A stretch of 64,000 bases of DNA from Bacillus sp. AFS037270. Its GTDB lineage: Bacteria; Bacillota; Bacilli; Bacillales_B; DSM-18226. Below the pieces are notes generated by a model. It did no database searches, was not told the origin of the DNA, and saw nothing but the letters and a program-made list of their open reading frames with translations. The stretch lies in the NCBI RefSeq assembly GCF_002585305.1, contig NZ_NUNF01000002.1:73725-137724 (forward strand). The letters are read 5' to 3'. The translations under genes and the position numbers were made by a program. Of the stretch, positions 36,307 through 45,187 are shown piece by piece (positions within the stretch are counted from its first letter, which is position 1; each line of letters opens with the position of its first letter).

Positions 36307-37068
36307 TTAATGTGAATATTTTTCAGCCCTGTTCTTGCGTATACCATGTACAATAAACGTAATAACAAAGGCTACCACCAAAACAACGATAAAAATCTCA
36401 TTTGGGATTTCGATATCAACAAGGGTAAGTCCCATTTTAACCGCAATAAACAAAATTAAGAAATATGCAGTCGTCTCAAGCTCTGGGACCCTGTTCATTA
36501 AACTGATAAAAAAGGTCGCCACACCCCGCATCAAGAGAATCCCAATCATTCCGCCAAGTAAGACAACCCAAACTTCATCGGAAACCGCTAGTGCAGTAAG
36601 GATACTATCAACTGAAAAGGCCAAATCCATTAGTTCGACACTAATAACCGTTGCCCAGAATACACCAAACGTTTGGGTCAACCAGCCCTTCGGTTTATGT
36701 TCCTCTTCCTCATCTCCATCTTCTTTAGGTTTTAGCTTGTCCATAAAGAACTTGACAGCTAGCCAGAGTAAATATAGCGCACCAATTAGTTTAATAAACC
36801 ATAGCTTAATTAAAAATGTTCCTAGTCCGATAAAAATAAACCGGAATATATAAGCTCCCCAAAGTCCATAAATCAGGGCCTTCTTTTGCTGCTGCTTTGG
36901 CAATGGTTTAACAAAGGCTGATAAAACCAAGGCATTATCAGCAGACAAGATACATTCCAGTACCGCTAAAGATAAAATTAATCCCCACGCCTTTGGTGAG
37001 GACAACACATCTGCCCACATCTGCCAATCCAGCATAGAGGCAAAGTTTGAAACCACTTCTTCCCACAT
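36307..37068 (-). CDS. TerC-family integral membrane protein (YkoY/YceF-type)
   Basis: 253 aa, about seven helices. LECILSADNALVLS (~36-49) and MDLAFSVDSILTALA (~152-166) are the paired TerC motifs, each with acidic residues inside the membrane that coordinate a metal. A charged cytosolic loop (PKEDGDEEEEHKPK) separates the halves. Bacillus TerC proteins YkoY and YceF (MeeY, MeeF) export manganese, some during protein secretion; function here is by family. No yybP-ykoY riboswitch is recognised upstream. ATG follows AAAGGAG. Confidence 0.9.
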   Translation of the reverse strand: MWEEVVSNFASMLDWQMWADVLSSPKAWGLILSLAVLECILSADNALVLSAFVKPLPKQQQKKALIYGLWGAYIFRFIFIGLGTFLIKLWFIKLIGALYLLWLAVKFFMDKLKPKEDGDEEEEHKPKGWLTQTFGVFWATVISVELMDLAFSVDSILTALAVSDEVWVVLLGGMIGILLMRGVATFFISLMNRVPELETTAYFLILFIAVKMGLTLVDIEIPNEIFIVVLVVAFVITFIVHGIRKNRAEKYSH

Positions 37069-37224
37069 CGTTCATTTCTCCTTTATTAAAAAAAAGACAT
37101 TTTGTCTATTATTTAATTTTAACGTAAAAACGCCAGTAGCTACTAGTTTTTCGCTTGATACCTGCGTGCAACCATATAAATAAAGTCTTCCCAGATTGAG
37201 GAACAATTACCCAATTAAAGCAGC

Positions 37225-37260
37225 GAAAAAAAGGCCAACCCCCTAACGGAAGGCTGACCT
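37225..37260 (-). terminator. Terminator of FtsZ/TubZ-like gene
   Basis: Minus strand GGTCAGCC pairs with GGTTGGCC (two G-T pairs), followed by TTTTTTTCG, directly after the stop at 37266. Confidence 0.8.
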
Positions 37261-37265
37261 ATCGG

Positions 37266-38378
37266 TTATCTTTGATATTTAGATAATTTGGATGTAACGT
37301 TACCTTCTTTTCTCTCCTGCGTCCGCGCTTTTAAGTTAGAGGCCCAGGAACTTTGCGACTCATAATGTTGGGAATGCTCCTTATTAACTAGGTGCTGGAG
37401 GCGGTCTTTATTTTTCTCAAGGAGATCTTCTAATGTCTTTAAACGCCGCGTCGGAAAGGAAAGTCCTGCTAGTACAGTTGTAATCGTTGGGTCTGATTCG
37501 GAAATATACGTTCCTTCGAATAATTCAAGCGGTTCTCCAACCCTTTCAAAAATGGATGGAACATTAATTAGTTTTGCCATACTCTCCGGTCCTTCATAGA
37601 TTAATCCCGCTCTTATAACCCCAGTTGACTCAACAGGGCAGAATATGGAGTTTATCCACGATTGCTGAATTTTACTGGAGACATCAGCGGTTGTTCTTGC
37701 ATCCGTGATGGTGGTTGTTGAGATAATCGTAACTCCTCTTGTACTTAGTATATTCATTAAATCGGTTTCATCAAAATTTCCAAATAAGGAACTCTTCTTC
37801 GTTACTTGCAGCACATTATTAATGGCATCCATGACTTGATTATTGGAAGAAAGGTAGATCTGATGTTTACTTGATTGGGGACTAACCTTCCGCAATTGAT
37901 CATTATCAACAAGGAATACGGAAGACAGAGCCTCGATTCTCGAAATCTCCTCGATACAGGCCGTGGCATTGATTCGATTTCCCGCCAGCACGTTACGGTC
38001 TGGGACCACCGCGATAGCACCAATGTTAATGCCCGGCAGCTGGTCCAGTAATATATCTATTAGGAGCGGACTCATTCCTGACCCTGTTCCGCCATCTGTA
38101 GAGAAGGCCACTAATAACAGTTTAATATTCTTAAAAGACTGTTTGACAAAGTCAATTAACTCTCTATAATTTTCTTTCACTGCCTTTAACCCAATCGACC
38201 TATTCTGACCGGCTCCGCTGTAGCCTGGGACAAAATACTTCTTTTCAACCCTTGTATTAATTGTGCCATCACGTTGATTTGTATTTATTAGTGCGGCCTG
38301 AAAGCCCATCGATACTGCGATTTCTGCAATATTTCCGCCTGCCTGGCCGACACCTAAGATCCCAATAGATTTCGCCAT
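37266..38378 (-). CDS. Divergent FtsZ/tubulin-family GTPase (TubZ-like), chromosomal
   Basis: 370 aa. N-terminal GTP-binding domain: GVGQAGGN (9-16) as loop T1, NTNQRD (32-37) as T2-like, and the tubulin signature as DGGTGSG (95-101), where the first Gly of GGGTG[ST]G is Asp. The T7 catalytic loop appears as NFDETD (201-206), matching FtsZ NxDxxD, so GTP hydrolysis on polymerisation looks possible. The tail (~320-370) is helical then basic, ending SKLSKYQR, with no FtsZ-type conserved C-terminal peptide. It stands alone, far from any division cluster visible here, with a strong GGGGAGGGG ribosome site. It could be a plasmid-segregation relative now on the chromosome, or a cell-shape/membrane filament. 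Confidence 0.85.
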   Translation of the reverse strand: MAKSIGILGVGQAGGNIAEIAVSMGFQAALINTNQRDGTINTRVEKKYFVPGYSGAGQNRSIGLKAVKENYRELIDFVKQSFKNIKLLLVAFSTDGGTGSGMSPLLIDILLDQLPGINIGAIAVVPDRNVLAGNRINATACIEEISRIEALSSVFLVDNDQLRKVSPQSSKHQIYLSSNNQVMDAINNVLQVTKKSSLFGNFDETDLMNILSTRGVTIISTTTITDARTTADVSSKIQQSWINSIFCPVESTGVIRAGLIYEGPESMAKLINVPSIFERVGEPLELFEGTYISESDPTITTVLAGLSFPTRRLKTLEDLLEKNKDRLQHLVNKEHSQHYESQSSWASNLKARTQERKEGNVTSKLSKYQR

Positions 38379-38476
38379 TTTCTATATCCCCTCCCCTTTC
38401 TTCTTTTAAAATAATACTCATATTTTTGAAATTTAGACTTTAACAATATAAAAACAGGGAAAATAGTTGGAGGACG

Positions 38477-38512
38477 AAAAAGAACCTTTCTTTGTCCGAA
38501 AGGTTCTTTTTT
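38477..38512. terminator. Terminator of MFS gene
   Basis: AAAAAGAACCTTTC (38477-38490) pairs with GAAAGGTTCTTTTT, 7-nt loop; T-rich on both strands. Confidence 0.8.
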
Positions 38513-38519
38513 AAACGAA

Positions 38520-39752
38520 TCAGTTCATAGCCTGTACTGGGCTCTCCGTCACAGAGGAAAGCTTGAGTGATAATGGAAAAGCCAGCAAAAGCAAACAGAT
38601 GATAAAACCAATTACCCCTTTCCAGCCAAAGTTGGAAAAGAAAAAGCCACCCGCTGTACCGGCAATACTCGAACCGGAGTAATAAAAAAACAAATAAAGC
38701 GACGAGGCTTGTGCTTTCGCAGTTCGCGCCCGCCTTCCCACCCAGCTCGAGGCGATTGAATGTGCTCCGAAAAAGCCAAACGTAAAAACAGCAATTCCGA
38801 TTATTTTTAACACTAATGGTGCAGCTAAGGTTACTATGGCCCCCGCTGCCATAATAACGAGGCCAATCCATAAAACCTTTTTCCGGCCTAGAGAATCCGA
38901 AAGACGCCCCATCCAAGTCGAACTAAATGTTCCAGTCAGATAGACGATAAAAATCCAGCCCACAATGGTTTGACTTAAGTGATACGGTGGTGCCAGCAGT
39001 TCAAAGCCGATATAGTTATATAGGGTAACAAAGCTTCCCATTAAAATAAATGCGATACAAAACAAACACAAAAGAGCTGGATCCTTTAAATGTCCAACCA
39101 GCGATTTGCTTAGTGCCTTTAGCTTTAATGGCTTAGGTGCAAAGTAACGAGAGTTTGGCAGGTGAAACCAAAACCAGATGCTTAGCATTAAGCTGATGAC
39201 GCCAATACTCCCCATGGCAATACGCCAAGAAAAAAGGTCTGTAATCGACCCGGTAATAATTCTGCCAGCCATTCCACCAATCGAATTTCCACTGATGTAT
39301 ATGCCCATCGCAATACCGAGACTCCTAGAATCCACCTCTTCACCAAGATAGGCCATTGCAATCGCAGGAAGGCCTGCGAGCACTATTCCCTGCAGTATAC
39401 GAAACCCAAGTAACGAGCTGAATGTCGGACTAAAGGCTGTGATAATCACTATTAGTGAAGAGAGGAGTAACGAGGCCGACATAATCGGCTTTCTCCCCCA
39501 CGCTTCGGATAAAGAACTAATAAATAACATGGATATAGCAAGCGTAAACGTGGTTACCGATAAGGCCAAACTCCCCGTCGCCGCCGTGACATCAAATTCC
39601 TTTGTAAAGATTGGCAGTAAAGGCTGGACATCATATAGAATCGAAAAGGTAATGAACCCGCCGGCAAAGAGAGCAAAATTAGCCTTTCGAAAAGCAGTCG
39701 TTCCTTGTTGCAGCTTCTCCAACGATAAAACCTTCTTTCTATCTTCTTTCAC
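38520..39752 (-). CDS. MFS transporter (YnfM/AraJ-like drug-efflux branch)
   Basis: 410 aa with twelve helices. SEAWGRKPIM in the loop after helix 2 (~82-91) and SDSLGRKKVL in the mirrored loop of the second half are the MFS loop motifs; GFRILQGIVLAGLPAIAMAYLGEE fits antiporter motif C position. Substrate unknown; relatives export arabinose-like sugars, drugs or amino acids. Start is GTG at 39752, with AAGGAGT about 14 nt before, a long spacing, so the exact start is uncertain. Confidence 0.85.
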   Translation of the reverse strand: MKEDRKKVLSLEKLQQGTTAFRKANFALFAGGFITFSILYDVQPLLPIFTKEFDVTAATGSLALSVTTFTLAISMLFISSLSEAWGRKPIMSASLLLSSLIVIITAFSPTFSSLLGFRILQGIVLAGLPAIAMAYLGEEVDSRSLGIAMGIYISGNSIGGMAGRIITGSITDLFSWRIAMGSIGVISLMLSIWFWFHLPNSRYFAPKPLKLKALSKSLVGHLKDPALLCLFCIAFILMGSFVTLYNYIGFELLAPPYHLSQTIVGWIFIVYLTGTFSSTWMGRLSDSLGRKKVLWIGLVIMAAGAIVTLAAPLVLKIIGIAVFTFGFFGAHSIASSWVGRRARTAKAQASSLYLFFYYSGSSIAGTAGGFFFSNFGWKGVIGFIICLLLLAFPLSLKLSSVTESPVQAMN

Positions 39753-39773
39753 TTATCCACTTTACTCCTTTTT

Positions 39774-39786
39774 GGTGTCAGGCACC
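39774..39786 (-). repeat. Dispersed GGTGCCTGACACC repeat
   Basis: GGTGTCAGGCACC on the plus strand, just upstream of the MFS gene. The next ~225 bp to dltX (39787-40011) are AT-rich and must carry the dlt promoter; I cannot assign it confidently. Confidence 0.65.
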
Positions 39787-40011
39787 ATCGAAATACATTT
39801 GTCCACTTCTCATTTCTCATAGACACCCTGATTTTCATAGAGCATAATCGGTCAATTTCAAACTCCCTTTTAATCTTTGAAGATATAAATTAAAAATTAA
39901 TTTCCTTTTCATTAAATTTTAATGCAAGGAGTTTCAATCCGAATTATGATAATTATGTAAAAAATATAGGATTATAGTTACAATTGACTATCTTTATAGT
40001 GGGGTATTATT

Positions 40012-40161
40012 ATGCTTCAAAAAATTAAAAGTTTCATTTACCAGGAGAAAGTTAGATGGGCCAGTAGATTTTTGTATTACTTGCTTATTCTTCTTTTACT
40101 GTTTTTTATGTATGGCTTCAATGACGCAAGTGCAGGTTCGTATATTTACAATGATTTTTAA
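40012..40161 (+). CDS. dltX: DltX, small membrane protein of the D-alanylation system
   Basis: 49 aa: short basic N-terminus, one membrane helix (~18-37), then a conserved tail ending SYIYNDF. That C-terminal motif and position 18 bp before dltA identify DltX. It is needed for D-alanylation of teichoic acids; the C-terminus resembles the acceptor motif of DltB's partner and has been proposed to carry the D-Ala across the membrane. ATG follows GTGGGG at 7 nt. Below usual ORF-length cut-offs and easily missed. Confidence 0.93.
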   Translation: MLQKIKSFIYQEKVRWASRFLYYLLILLLLFFMYGFNDASAGSYIYNDF

Positions 40162-40179
40162 TTACGGGGGGATCCCAAA

Positions 40180-41682
40180 ATGAAATTGTTACAAGCCATT
40201 CAAAACAATGCTAGGTTACAACCAGAAAGATTGGTTTTTATCTCTCCTACTAAACAGATTACCTACGGTGAGCTTTGGCGAAATTCTGATCAACTAGCTG
40301 GTTTCATTATGGAACAAAACCTTAAGGAGTATTCACCTATTATAGTTTATGGACATATGGAACCGGAAATGGTGATTTCCTTCCTTGGAAGTGTAAAAGC
40401 TGGTCATCCCTATATTCCTGTTGATACGTCTATTCCATTAGAAAGAGTGGAAAAAATAATCAGGAATTCTAACGCGGAATTATTAATTAATGTGTCCGGA
40501 CACGAGTTTCCGATGGAAGAATCATTGATAAGGGTTGTAACCCCTGAGGACATGGATAAACAAGACTCAATAGGTTCATCCAATTGGGTTAAGGACCATG
40601 ATGTTTTTTATATTATCTATACATCAGGAAGTACGGGAAACCCAAAAGGTGTCCAGATAACTGCCAACAATTTGCAAAGCTTCGTGGACTGGATGATGGA
40701 AGACTTCCCAATTAAGGGCGGACTTCGCTTTTTAAACCAAGCTCCCTTCTCATTTGATCTTTCGGTAATGGACCTCTACCCGGCTTTGGCAAGTGGTGGC
40801 ACATTATTTGCTATTACAAAAGAAATGATCGCTAGACCAAAGATCTTATTTGAAGAGTTAAAAAGATCCGAAACAAAAGTATGGACCTCTACGCCATCGT
40901 TTGTCCAAATGTGTTTGATGGACCCATCGTTTAATGATCACCTGCTTCCACAACTTTCAGTATTTCTTTTCTGCGGCGAAATTTTGCCGGTTTTGGTTTG
41001 CAAGCAGCTGCGGGAACGGTTCCCAAAAGCAAGGATCTTTAATACCTATGGTCCAACCGAGACAACGGTTGCTGTTACCTTTTTAGAAATAAAAGATGAA
41101 GTGATAGAGGAATATCAAACTCTTCCTGTAGGAGCAGCAAAATCAGATACGCAAATTATCCTATTAAACGAAGATAATAAGCCTGTACCAGACGGAGAAA
41201 AAGGAGAAATTATCATTGTTGGACCAAGTGTAAGTAAAGGCTATTTAGGACAGCCAGAACTCACCGATAAAGCCTTTTTCAATTATAATGGACAGCAGGC
41301 TTACCGAACCGGTGATGCCGGCTTCACCAAACAAGGTTTACTTTTTTATAAAGGGAGATTAGATTATCAGATCAAATTACATGGGTATCGGATGGAGCTT
41401 GAGGAAATCGAATACCATATTGCAAGATCGAAATATGTGAAATCAGCAGTTGTCGTCCCTATTTATCAAGACGATAAAATAGAATACCTTTCCGTCTTGA
41501 TTATTCCAGCGGAACATAATTTTGAAAAAGAATCTCAGCTTACTGGTGCGATAAGAAAGGAACTAGGATTAGTCCTGCCAGCCTATATGATCCCGCGGAA
41601 ATTCTCGTATCACAAGGATTTGCCAATCACTCCGAATGGAAAAGTGGACCGAAAACAAATTCGAGATAAGGTATTGCTATGA
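40180..41682 (+). CDS. dltA: DltA, D-alanine:D-alanyl carrier protein ligase
   Basis: 500 aa adenylate-forming enzyme. P-loop-like [11 protein letters not shown] (147-157), A5 motif NTYGPTETT (~288-296), A7 YRTGD and the catalytic Lys488 in TPNGKVDRK. It activates D-Ala with ATP and loads it onto DltC. ATG follows GGGGGGATC. The dltB start overlaps its stop by 4 nt. Confidence 0.97.
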   Translation: MKLLQAIQNNARLQPERLVFISPTKQITYGELWRNSDQLAGFIMEQNLKEYSPIIVYGHMEPEMVISFLGSVKAGHPYIPVDTSIPLERVEKIIRNSNAELLINVSGHEFPMEESLIRVVTPEDMDKQDSIGSSNWVKDHDVFYIIYTSGSTGNPKGVQITANNLQSFVDWMMEDFPIKGGLRFLNQAPFSFDLSVMDLYPALASGGTLFAITKEMIARPKILFEELKRSETKVWTSTPSFVQMCLMDPSFNDHLLPQLSVFLFCGEILPVLVCKQLRERFPKARIFNTYGPTETTVAVTFLEIKDEVIEEYQTLPVGAAKSDTQIILLNEDNKPVPDGEKGEIIIVGPSVSKGYLGQPELTDKAFFNYNGQQAYRTGDAGFTKQGLLFYKGRLDYQIKLHGYRMELEEIEYHIARSKYVKSAVVVPIYQDDKIEYLSVLIIPAEHNFEKESQLTGAIRKELGLVLPAYMIPRKFSYHKDLPITPNGKVDRKQIRDKVLL

Positions 41683-42845
41683 TTCCTTACAGTTCTTTTA
41701 CCTTCTTTTTCATCCTAGTGATTCTTTTAGCACCAACCATAATCCTTGGTTTACAAGGGAAGAGATTTCAATCATATAACATGGTTGTAACGGTTATCGT
41801 TTTAGCCATTATTTTTTCATCTAAGCCAGCTAGTGCGCTTGCCCTAGTCCTTTTTACATCCTGGCAGGTTCTCTTAATTGAAGGCTATATAGCTTATCGA
41901 AAAAAAGCAAACAACGGCTGGATTTTTTCCTTTGCCGTAATTGCTTCAATTCTTCCATTAACGATTTATAAATTGCTTCCTTACTTTTCAGATACTAACT
42001 GGATGTCCTTTTTGGGGATTTCCTACTTAACTTTTAAAGGAACACAATTGATTATGGAAACAAGGGACGGGTTAATAAAACAGAGACTCCCCCTTGCTAG
42101 TTTGCTATATTTCATTTTATTCTTCCCGACTATTTCATCCGGCCCAATTGACCGGTACCGTCGGTTTGACAAAGATTTAAAAGCAGAGGTAACAGCTGAG
42201 CAGTATAAACAGCTTTTATATGATGGCATTAACAAAATATTCTTGGGCTTTTTATATAAATATATCATTGGCTATTCTATTAATCATTTTTTCATTCCAA
42301 ACTTAAGATTTATTGCGACAAGTCATTTTCAAAGCCAGCTCTTTTATATGTATGGGTATAGTTTTTATTTATTTTTCGACTTTGCAGGTTACAGTGCATT
42401 TGCCATTGGCGTCAGCTATATTATGGGGATCAAATCGCCGGAAAACTTCAATCTGCCATTTATCAGCAGGAATATAAAAGATTTTTGGAATCGCTGGCAT
42501 ATGAGCCTTTCCTTCTGGTTTAGAGATTATGTTTACATGCGGTTTGTTTTTTGGATGACGAAAAAGAAGTGGATTAAAAACCGTAACATTACCTCTAACC
42601 TCGGATATATTTTGTTATTTCTGTTAATGGGTTTCTGGCATGGGCTTGAGATTCAATATATTCTCTATGGAGTCTATCATGCCTTATTGATGGTCGGATA
42701 CAATACGTTCGAGCAGTTTAATAAAAAGCATAAATGGTGGCCGCAGACTAGATTCACTCGGGTCGTTAGTATTTTGATTACCTTCCACTTTATTTGCTTT
42801 GGATTTTATATATTTTCGGGACATTTTATTCAAAGAGGAGCATGA
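41679..42845 (+). CDS. dltB: DltB, MBOAT-family D-alanyl transfer protein
   Basis: 388 aa, about eleven helices, MBOAT fold. [19 protein letters not shown] and [18 protein letters not shown] carry the conserved histidines (the second is the MBOAT active-site His). DltB takes D-Ala from DltC at the inner face towards the outside. Overlaps dltA by 4 nt; stop is 5 nt before dltC. Confidence 0.96.
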   Translation: MIPYSSFTFFFILVILLAPTIILGLQGKRFQSYNMVVTVIVLAIIFSSKPASALALVLFTSWQVLLIEGYIAYRKKANNGWIFSFAVIASILPLTIYKLLPYFSDTNWMSFLGISYLTFKGTQLIMETRDGLIKQRLPLASLLYFILFFPTISSGPIDRYRRFDKDLKAEVTAEQYKQLLYDGINKIFLGFLYKYIIGYSINHFFIPNLRFIATSHFQSQLFYMYGYSFYLFFDFAGYSAFAIGVSYIMGIKSPENFNLPFISRNIKDFWNRWHMSLSFWFRDYVYMRFVFWMTKKKWIKNRNITSNLGYILLFLLMGFWHGLEIQYILYGVYHALLMVGYNTFEQFNKKHKWWPQTRFTRVVSILITFHFICFGFYIFSGHFIQRGA

Positions 42846-42850
42846 TTTCG

Positions 42851-43087
42851 ATGGAATTTAAAGAACAAGTAATTGAGTTAATAGCAGAAATTTGTCAAGA
42901 CGAGGTAGTAAAGGAAAATCCGGATATTAATTTATTTGATTCCTCATTATTAGACTCATTCGGAACAGTGGAGTTACTAGTTTTAGTAGAAGAGCGCTTT
43001 GGCATTACTGTCCCAATTACTGAATTTGACCGGGATACTTGGAACACTCCGAATAATATCGCCAATCAGTTGGCTGATTTTAAATGA
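42851..43087 (+). CDS. dltC: DltC, D-alanyl carrier protein
   Basis: 78 aa from ATG 42851 (GAGGAG at 10 nt). An in-frame ATG at 42842 touches the ribosome site and is less likely. Acyl-carrier fold with phosphopantetheine attachment at Ser36 in LLDSFGTVEL, the same length and serine position as known DltC proteins. Overlaps dltD by 4 nt (ATGA). Confidence 0.96.
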   Translation: MEFKEQVIELIAEICQDEVVKENPDINLFDSSLLDSFGTVELLVLVEERFGITVPITEFDRDTWNTPNNIANQLADFK

Positions 43088-44283
43088 GAAAGCCTGTATT
43101 TATACCGCTTTTTCTAGCTTTCTTTGTTTTATCTATCCTTGTGATCATTCCAGATCGGTGGATTGAGAGCCTGATTCCGAAAAACCGAATCAGCCAAGCA
43201 GCAACTGAATTAAATCCTTTCATGTTTCAAGGGAAGTATATACAGCAAAAAATGCTTACGGATAGCCGATATTTGCCTATCTATGGTTCATCAGAACTGG
43301 CTAGGCTGGATCGTTTTCATCCGTCTAACTATTTTCAAGAGGTCCATGAAGACTTCACACCTTTCCTAGTAGGCCGTGGCGGAACCGAATCACTGATTCA
43401 TTTTTTAAATTTTTCCGAACATATTAATCAGCTAAAGGATAAGAAAATCGTGTTTGTGTTGTCTCCACAATGGTTTAATCCACTAGGAGCAGATGAATCG
43501 CATTTTGTACCTAATTATTCTTCCCTGCAAGGATATGATTTTGCTTTTAATAACCAAATTGATTCAGAGGTGAAGAAAAAGGCCATTAAGCGCCTCTTAA
43601 CCTATTCATCTGTTAAAAACGATCCTATTCTCTCTACTCTCTACAAAGCTGAGATCACGAATGATCCATGGACAAAGCGGGAAGCCAGTGTTCTTCGCCC
43701 TGTTGCTGTTGTCTATCGGCACTTGCTAGAGAAAAAAGATTTATATTACTCATTGGCCGGCGGTTTTTCTCGTCATCGGGACCTTACCCCGAAAGTCAGA
43801 AATAAATCGTGGAACGAGTTAGCGCAGGAAGCGGATCAATTTGGTGCCAAGCGGGCAACGAACAATCATTTTTATATCGTAAACTCACAATATAATAAAA
43901 TTAAAGGTTTCTTGCCGTCTTTTAAAAATAAAGACATTAATCGTTCCTATGGAAAGTCGAAAGAATACGGAGACTTCCAGCTTGTCCTAGATGTATTAAA
44001 ACAATCCGGAGCAAAGCCTCTGTTTATCTCTGTCCCGGTCAATGGGCATTATTATGATTATACTGGGTTTCCTAAACAAGGACGTACTGCTTATTATGAA
44101 CGGATTAAACAGCAAATAGCGGCTGAAGGGTTCCAAGTTGCCGATTTCTCAGCCCACGAATATGATCCATATTTCATGAAGGATACTATTCACATTGGCT
44201 GGAAGGGCTGGGTTTACACAGACCAGGCCATTAAGCAATTTTATGAGGGGAACGAAAAAAAGGTTGTTATGGTGAATCTTTAA
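43084..44283 (+). CDS. dltD: DltD, extracellular D-alanyl transfer protein
   Basis: 399 aa: one N-terminal membrane anchor (~5-22), then an SGNH-like hydrolase domain outside. The nucleophile is Ser69 or Ser70 in YGSSEL, with the Asp/His pair in DTIHIGW near residue 370. It hands D-Ala to lipoteichoic acid. Last gene of dltXABCD; no dltE homologue follows. Ends at a strong terminator. Confidence 0.96.
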   Translation: MRKPVFIPLFLAFFVLSILVIIPDRWIESLIPKNRISQAATELNPFMFQGKYIQQKMLTDSRYLPIYGSSELARLDRFHPSNYFQEVHEDFTPFLVGRGGTESLIHFLNFSEHINQLKDKKIVFVLSPQWFNPLGADESHFVPNYSSLQGYDFAFNNQIDSEVKKKAIKRLLTYSSVKNDPILSTLYKAEITNDPWTKREASVLRPVAVVYRHLLEKKDLYYSLAGGFSRHRDLTPKVRNKSWNELAQEADQFGAKRATNNHFYIVNSQYNKIKGFLPSFKNKDINRSYGKSKEYGDFQLVLDVLKQSGAKPLFISVPVNGHYYDYTGFPKQGRTAYYERIKQQIAAEGFQVADFSAHEYDPYFMKDTIHIGWKGWVYTDQAIKQFYEGNEKKVVMVNL

Positions 44284-44300
44284 GGTATAACTGATAATTT

Positions 44301-44344
44301 AAAAGAAAGAAGGCAACTAGTGAGGGTTGCCTTCTTTCTTTTTT
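44301..44344. terminator. Terminator of dlt operon
   Basis: 17-bp stem (44301-44317 with 44326-44342), 8-nt loop, T-run on the plus strand and A-run at the other side, so it can serve both directions. Confidence 0.9.
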
Positions 44345-44364
44345 AAGGATGCTTCTAATTTCAT

Positions 44365-44808
44365 TCATTTTAGTATTTTCATATTTCCGATTATAGGAAG
44401 CGGCTTTTTCTCGCCCTTACTCGCATTTACCATCCCAATAATCATAAAGACTACTAAAGCAATACCAAATGCAGTATTAATTAATGACATTAACCACCAT
44501 AGTCTCCACAAAATTGCTGATAATATAGACAGGACAATTTCCCCGCCTATTCCTGCTAATAATAAGACGAGCCCTTGATTTGCATGGAAACGGCCGGTTT
44601 TCGAGTTAGGACAGACTAAAAGAGGCAAAAAACATAATATACCTAAATAGGAGAGAACAAAAATGATCTTATTATCTTGGTCCTCTTTAACGATTCCAGC
44701 GTCATCTACTGAAGAACGTTCTAAACCTTCTGAGGATATTGCGCTTCCACAACTGCCACAATATTTAGCGTTAACCGCCACCTGATTTCCACATTGTTTA
44801 CAGATCAT
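44365..44808 (-). CDS. Zinc-ribbon membrane protein, DUF4870-like
   Basis: 147 aa from ATG 44808 (GAGGTG at 6 nt); a GTG at 44817 is part of the ribosome site. N-terminal zinc ribbon CKQCG..CGSCG (residues ~3-22), an acidic linker, then three or four membrane helices with HANQGLVLLLAG, typical of DUF4870/Tic20-like proteins. Function unknown. Monocistronic, convergent with dltD. Confidence 0.8.
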   Translation of the reverse strand: MICKQCGNQVAVNAKYCGSCGSAISSEGLERSSVDDAGIVKEDQDNKIIFVLSYLGILCFLPLLVCPNSKTGRFHANQGLVLLLAGIGGEIVLSILSAILWRLWWLMSLINTAFGIALVVFMIIGMVNASKGEKKPLPIIGNMKILK

Positions 44809-44832
44809 AAAAAGCACCTCTCTTTTTATTTT

Positions 44833-44915
44833 TAGGCTCTGTTATAATTGGCTGTTAATTTCCGCTCCAATCAACAGAATATAAAAAAACAACAATGTCG
44901 TTTTAACAGAGCCTA
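44833..44915. repeat. MITE-like element (83 bp, 12-bp terminal inverted repeats)
   Basis: TAGGCTCTGTTA (44833-44844) and TAACAGAGCCTA (44904-44915) are exact inverted repeats. The left end continues TAATTGGCTGTTAATTTCCG, a sequence type I recall as abundant between genes in bacilli. No coding capacity. The remaining gap to 45187 shows only the terminator at 45103. Confidence 0.55.
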
Positions 44916-45102
44916 TTTTAAAAAATAATAATGAGTCCATTTACTTAATTAGTCCGCGGCAGCTTTTTATATTTGCTCTCTCCTTTACTGATTTTTAAAT
45001 CCCTTCATTATATAGTTCTAAGTATTTATTTATGCCAGTCCGCATCCAAACAGAAAATCTTTTTTTAGAACATTAGTCTTATAAAAAAGATGGGGCAGGT
45101 AG

Positions 45103-45155
45103 ATAAAAAAAAGTAACCATTCCTTCCTCCTAAGGAGAAAGGTAATAGGTTACTC
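45103..45155 (-). terminator. Terminator of acid-sugar operon
   Basis: On the minus strand AGTAACC and GGTTACT close a long imperfect stem (45112-45154) that includes CTCCTTAGGAG, followed by eight T. Confidence 0.8.
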
Positions 45156-45187
45156 TTCAAGTTTTTTTTATGGATAATTTCAATTGA

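Noticed and set aside
36335..36853. 172-codon plus-strand frame opposite terC
   Set aside because: Ser/Ile/Lys-rich translation of the antisense of a membrane protein; no family signature or ribosome site.
37069..37224. Possible yybP-ykoY manganese riboswitch ahead of the TerC gene
   Set aside because: The conserved GGGGAGUAG-type core and paired GCCCUACC segment are not present; only a short CTAGTAGCTACTGG hairpin is visible.
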